A stretch of DNA of 44,598 bases from the NCBI GenBank assembly GCA_949373085.1, contig CASICJ010000016.1, forward strand, positions 1 to 44,598. The letters run 5' to 3'. Origin of the DNA: an uncultured Verrucomicrobiales bacterium. Lineage in GTDB: Bacteria > Verrucomicrobiota > Verrucomicrobiia > Verrucomicrobiales > Akkermansiaceae. The number at the start of each line of letters is the position of its first letter. The first letter of the stretch is position 1. Made by a program: the position numbers and the translations under genes. Positions 43,612 through 44,598 of the stretch are shown piece by piece. The notes beneath the pieces were generated by a model that was not told where the DNA came from, searched no databases, and saw only the letters and a program-made list of their open reading frames with translations.

Positions 43612-43680
43612 CCTTTCTCCCCCCTCCGTTCGAGTCCAAGGCGACATCAAGCTCCTCACCTCAAGAGCAAATTCCTAGCA
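43612..43680 (+). repeat. Array repeat copy H (class IV centre)
   Basis: This 69-bp copy has left end CCTTTCTCCCCCC and right end AAGAGCAAATTCCTAGCA, followed by ATAATATTCTC. The centre is unlike the other classes. It lies 30 bp upstream of the second sulfatase start. Confidence 0.8.
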
Positions 43681-43709
43681 ATAATATTCTCCCAAGATTT
43701 GTAAAAAGC

Positions 43710-44598
43710 ATGAATAATCGAAGGATGAGCCAATCTTTTCTTATTCCACTTTGCCTTCTTGCATTCGCCCTTTGTGCGAGCGGGGCCAAGCCCAACGTTA
43801 TCGTCGTGCTGGTCGATGACATGGGCTATTCCGACCTCGGTTCGTTTGGGGGGGAGGTCAAGACGCCTCATCTCGACCGGCTGGCGGCCAATGGCCTGCG
43901 CTTTACCCAAAATTATAATTCAGCCCGATGCTGTCCCTCCCGGGCTTCTTTGCTGACGGGCCTCTATTCTCACCAGGCAGGGATCGCCAACTTCACGGGT
44001 CGGGATTCGACCGACCGCTTGGGTCCGGCCTACTTGGGCAAACTGAATAAGCAGTGCATGACCCTGGCTGAGGCCCTTCGGTCTTCGGGTTACGGAACCT
44101 ACGGGGTGGGGAAGTGGCATGTCGGGTATGAGGAAAAACCGACGGATCGCGGTTTCGACGAATACTACGGCTATATCCGCGGACACAGCACGAGCCAGTG
44201 GAAGGTGGGCAACTACATGCGTCTGCCGGAGGGTAAGAAGCCCGAACTGGAGTTTGAGGCCGATGACTTTTACGCGACCGACGCCTTCAATGATTATGCG
44301 GTTGAGTTTCTCGAACAGGCCCAGAAAAAGGACGAGCCCTTCTTCCTCTACTTGGCCCATTCCTCTCCGCACTTCCCCTTGCATGCCCCGGCCAAGACCC
44401 GCGATGCTTATCTCGATACCTACCGCAAGGGCTGGGACGCATTGAGAAAGGAACGCTACTCCCGGCAGCGCAGTTCGGGTCTGGTTACGGATTCCTGGCA
44501 GTTCACCGGGCTCTCCGAGGTTCCGGTCGACCGCGACGACATCGCCAATGATTTTGCCGGCCAAACGAATCCTGATTGGAAGGACGTCGAACAAAACC
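43710..44598 (+). CDS. Secreted type I sulfatase, N-terminal part (runs off window)
   Basis: The frame is open from ATG 43710 to the end of the window (296 codons). A signal peptide (MSQSFLIPLCLLAFALCASG) precedes NVIVVLVDDMGYSDLGSFGG, which holds the metal-binding Asp pair. The formylglycine motif CCPSRASLLTG (modified Cys 74) is followed by GKWHVGYEEKPTDRGFDEYY and FFLYLAHSSPHFPLHAPAKT. The SARCCPSR and HFPLHAP patterns fit the arylsulfatase branch acting on polysaccharides. The in-frame ATG 43725 is an alternative start. The region with the remaining metal ligands lies beyond the window. It is clearly a different sulfatase from the one at 35.5 kb, not a recent duplicate. Confidence 0.9.
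   Translation, partial: MNNRRMSQSFLIPLCLLAFALCASGAKPNVIVVLVDDMGYSDLGSFGGEVKTPHLDRLAANGLRFTQNYNSARCCPSRASLLTGLYSHQAGIANFTGRDSTDRLGPAYLGKLNKQCMTLAEALRSSGYGTYGVGKWHVGYEEKPTDRGFDEYYGYIRGHSTSQWKVGNYMRLPEGKKPELEFEADDFYATDAFNDYAVEFLEQAQKKDEPFFLYLAHSSPHFPLHAPAKTRDAYLDTYRKGWDALRKERYSRQRSSGLVTDSWQFTGLSEVPVDRDDIANDFAGQTNPDWKDVEQN

Larger units (their letters stand above)
29721..43682 (+). other. Cassette-like array delimited by directly repeated 69-72-bp elements
   Basis: Eight copies of one repeat lie in the same orientation at 29.72, 33.12, 33.31, 35.29, 37.15, 38.78, 40.49 and 43.61 kb. Between them are unrelated one- to three-gene modules with differing base composition, and many gene fragments end exactly at a repeat edge. 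By eye no copy occurs left of 29.7 kb. No integrase, second transposase or phage gene is seen inside. Interpretation as a cassette array or recombination-built island is inference; the repeat distribution and the truncations are read directly. Confidence 0.6.

Noticed and set aside
29721-43680. Repeat as a standard integron attC site
   Set aside because: The ends are not mutually complementary, no RYYYAAC/GTTRRRY pair is present in either orientation, and no intI-like gene is in the window.
29721-43680. Repeat as a CRISPR array
   Set aside because: Spacing is 0.2-3.4 kb and irregular, intervals hold genes, and no cas gene is seen.
29721-43680. Repeat as a transcription terminator family
   Set aside because: Class I copies have no stable hairpin with a T-run, and copies lie inside or ahead of genes as well as behind them.

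Overview
The window looks like a piece of a Verrucomicrobiota chromosome, probably marine or another polysaccharide-rich habitat. This rests on four PSCyt/PSD1 (DUF1549/DUF1553) plus DUF1501 gene pairs, a gene content typical of the Planctomycetota/Verrucomicrobiota group. It also rests on secreted proteins with the short C-terminal domain ending in FFRL or YYRV, an alpha-solenoid protein built from WA-containing repeats, two sulfatases, a GH29 fucosidase, a sialate O-acetylesterase-like fragment and a vanadium haloperoxidase. No rRNA, tRNA, CRISPR array or integrase gene was recognised.

Region 1 (1-28.8 kb) is conventional and gene-dense. It holds a truncated sialate O-acetylesterase, a GNAT-like protein, a DUF445 membrane protein, a PQQ-type beta-propeller divergent from a vanadium-dependent haloperoxidase, ileS, a golvesin-like secreted protein, a SAM-methyltransferase-like protein and the WA-repeat protein. 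The four PSCyt/PSD1-DUF1501 pairs (2.9-7.3, 13.8-18.0, 18.2-21.5 and 24.5-28.8 kb) are interleaved among these. In each pair a secreted protein with CxxCH motifs is followed within a few bases by a Tat-exported DUF1501 protein. The pairing implies a periplasmic partnership of still unknown chemistry.

Region 2 (28.9-44.6 kb) is very different. It opens with an IS91/ISCR-like HUH transposase cut off just after its C-terminal YLLRHPFS segment by a 72-bp repeat. Eight clear copies of this repeat (69-72 bp, all on the + strand) then recur every 0.2-3.4 kb up to 43.7 kb. Their outer ends are conserved (CCTTTCTCCCCC on the left, AAAAGCAAATTCCTAGCA on the right) and there are at least four different centres. 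Further partial or degenerate right ends lie at 29.9 (minus strand), 33.4 and 41.1 kb. Each interval holds a small unrelated module: a madL-madM-matB malonate uptake/activation operon, a 120-bp segment, an alpha-L-fucosidase, a sulfatase, two paralogous MORN-repeat lipoproteins, a two-domain secreted protein, an AT-rich FdhF/YdeP-type oxidoreductase with a frameshifted 5' end, and a second sulfatase. Many genes are cut exactly at repeat edges, and two fragments of a DUF1501 gene 3' end are scattered in the array.

The best reading is a cassette-like array or mosaic island built by recombination at this repeat. It does not match the integron attC consensus, and the machinery that built it is not visible here. 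The remains of a rolling-circle (IS91-type) transposon at the left border are the only mobile enzyme seen.
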